Shown: positions 48,978 through 49,087 of the stretch, piece after piece
Position numbering within the stretch: position 1 is the first letter of the stretch
Layout of the letters: the number at the start of each line of letters is the position of its first letter
From: Serinicoccus chungangensis
GTDB taxonomy: Bacteria; Actinomycetota; Actinomycetes; Actinomycetales; Dermatophilaceae
Assembly: GCF_001483745.1 (NCBI RefSeq)
Contig: NZ_LQBL01000028.1
Span: 241,290 to 290,376, forward strand
Length of the DNA stretch: 49,087 bases
Direction: 5' to 3'
Notes under the pieces: model-generated
The model's input: the letters and a program-made list of their open reading frames with translations, nothing else
The model's database searches: none
What the model was told of the DNA's origin: nothing
Made by a program: the position numbers and the translations under genes

Positions 48978-49087
48978 TGTGTCAGGACATCGGTGACGGT
49001 TTCGCATCAGGACATCAGTGACAGTTCAGGGTCCTCTGGTGGTGATGTCCCGTTCCAGACTTCTTGGCAGACCGGTTATGAGGGCAT
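48978..49087 (+). mobile_element. Probable end of an IS481-like insertion sequence (partial)
   Basis: Composition drops sharply here, and two direct copies of TCAGGACATCRGTGACRGTT occur at 48982 and 49007, 25 bases apart. TCAGGACATC-GTGAC repeats are typical of IS481-family termini, where they serve as transposase binding sites. An ORF beginning MSRSRLLGRP (ATG 49045) is cut by the window edge and could be the transposase start. Family and boundary are tentative. Confidence 0.5.

Overview
The window is about 49 kb of very GC-rich DNA with dense, often overlapping genes. An HNH/DUF222 (13E12-type) protein, an ERCC4-Lsr2 fusion, TY-Chap/ESX-like genes, a DUF6351 protein and many apparently leaderless promoters (TANNNT, 6-7 nt, then ATG/GTG) point to an actinomycete. 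Micrococcales of the Intrasporangiaceae/Ornithinimicrobiaceae kind is my inference; nothing here proves a genus. No rRNA, tRNA or CRISPR array was seen.

Layout. 1-5.4 kb: 3' end of an HNH nuclease, an ERCC4-Lsr2 nuclease, a PUA/EVE-like protein divergent from an SDR, a zinc alcohol dehydrogenase and an SRPBCC protein. 5.5-7.7 kb: a secreted DUF6351 hydrolase-like protein behind a LacI-type operator. 7.77-11.46 kb: a compact cassette with a TY-Chap-like chaperone opposite a five-gene, translationally coupled operon (ESX-like small protein, glycine-zipper putative effector, membrane protein, LpqN/DcrB-like protein, EspG-like protein). It looks like an orphan type VII secretion substrate module. 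11.5-18.3 kb: phosphatidylcholine synthase, an SRPBCC protein, then a betB-betA-betT operon, so choline can go into lipid or be oxidised to glycine betaine. 18.3-23.5 kb: a fused FAD/Fe-S D-lactate-type dehydrogenase, a four-copy nested inverted repeat, and a secreted LVIVD-DUF305 fusion ended by a strong hairpin terminator.

23.6-33.4 kb holds a homoprotocatechuate (3,4-dihydroxyphenylacetate) meta-cleavage cluster on the minus strand: a FAH-RraA fusion, hpaE, hpaD, hpaH, hpaI and a ThDP enzyme. A MobA-like single-component flavin hydroxylase is divergent and may supply the ring hydroxylation. 33.4-38.0 kb: an AI-2E family permease, a small conserved protein, a VWA lipoprotein with an 11-residue Trp repeat, and a saccharopine-dehydrogenase-like protein.

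38.0-42.5 kb looks like a decaying transport region. A TetR gene and its MFS partner share an operator, but the MFS gene has an in-frame TGA. A HAD phosphatase follows a C-terminally replaced sugar ABC permease. The sugar-binding lipoprotein is frameshifted in a G7 run inside its lipobox. A LacI regulator with nearby operators still sits beside it. 43.7-48.9 kb: a tartrate/malate-type decarboxylating dehydrogenase coupled to a beta-hydroxyacid dehydrogenase, a flavodoxin-fold reductase, a diacylglycerol kinase-like protein and an M20 amidohydrolase. The last ~110 bases look like the end of an IS481-like element.

Two window-wide signals stand out. GTATGC is over-represented (37 copies, 19 of them GGTATGCC), in all frames and in intergenic DNA, even where it forces rare codons. 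The leaderless promoter geometry recurs at about a dozen gene starts.
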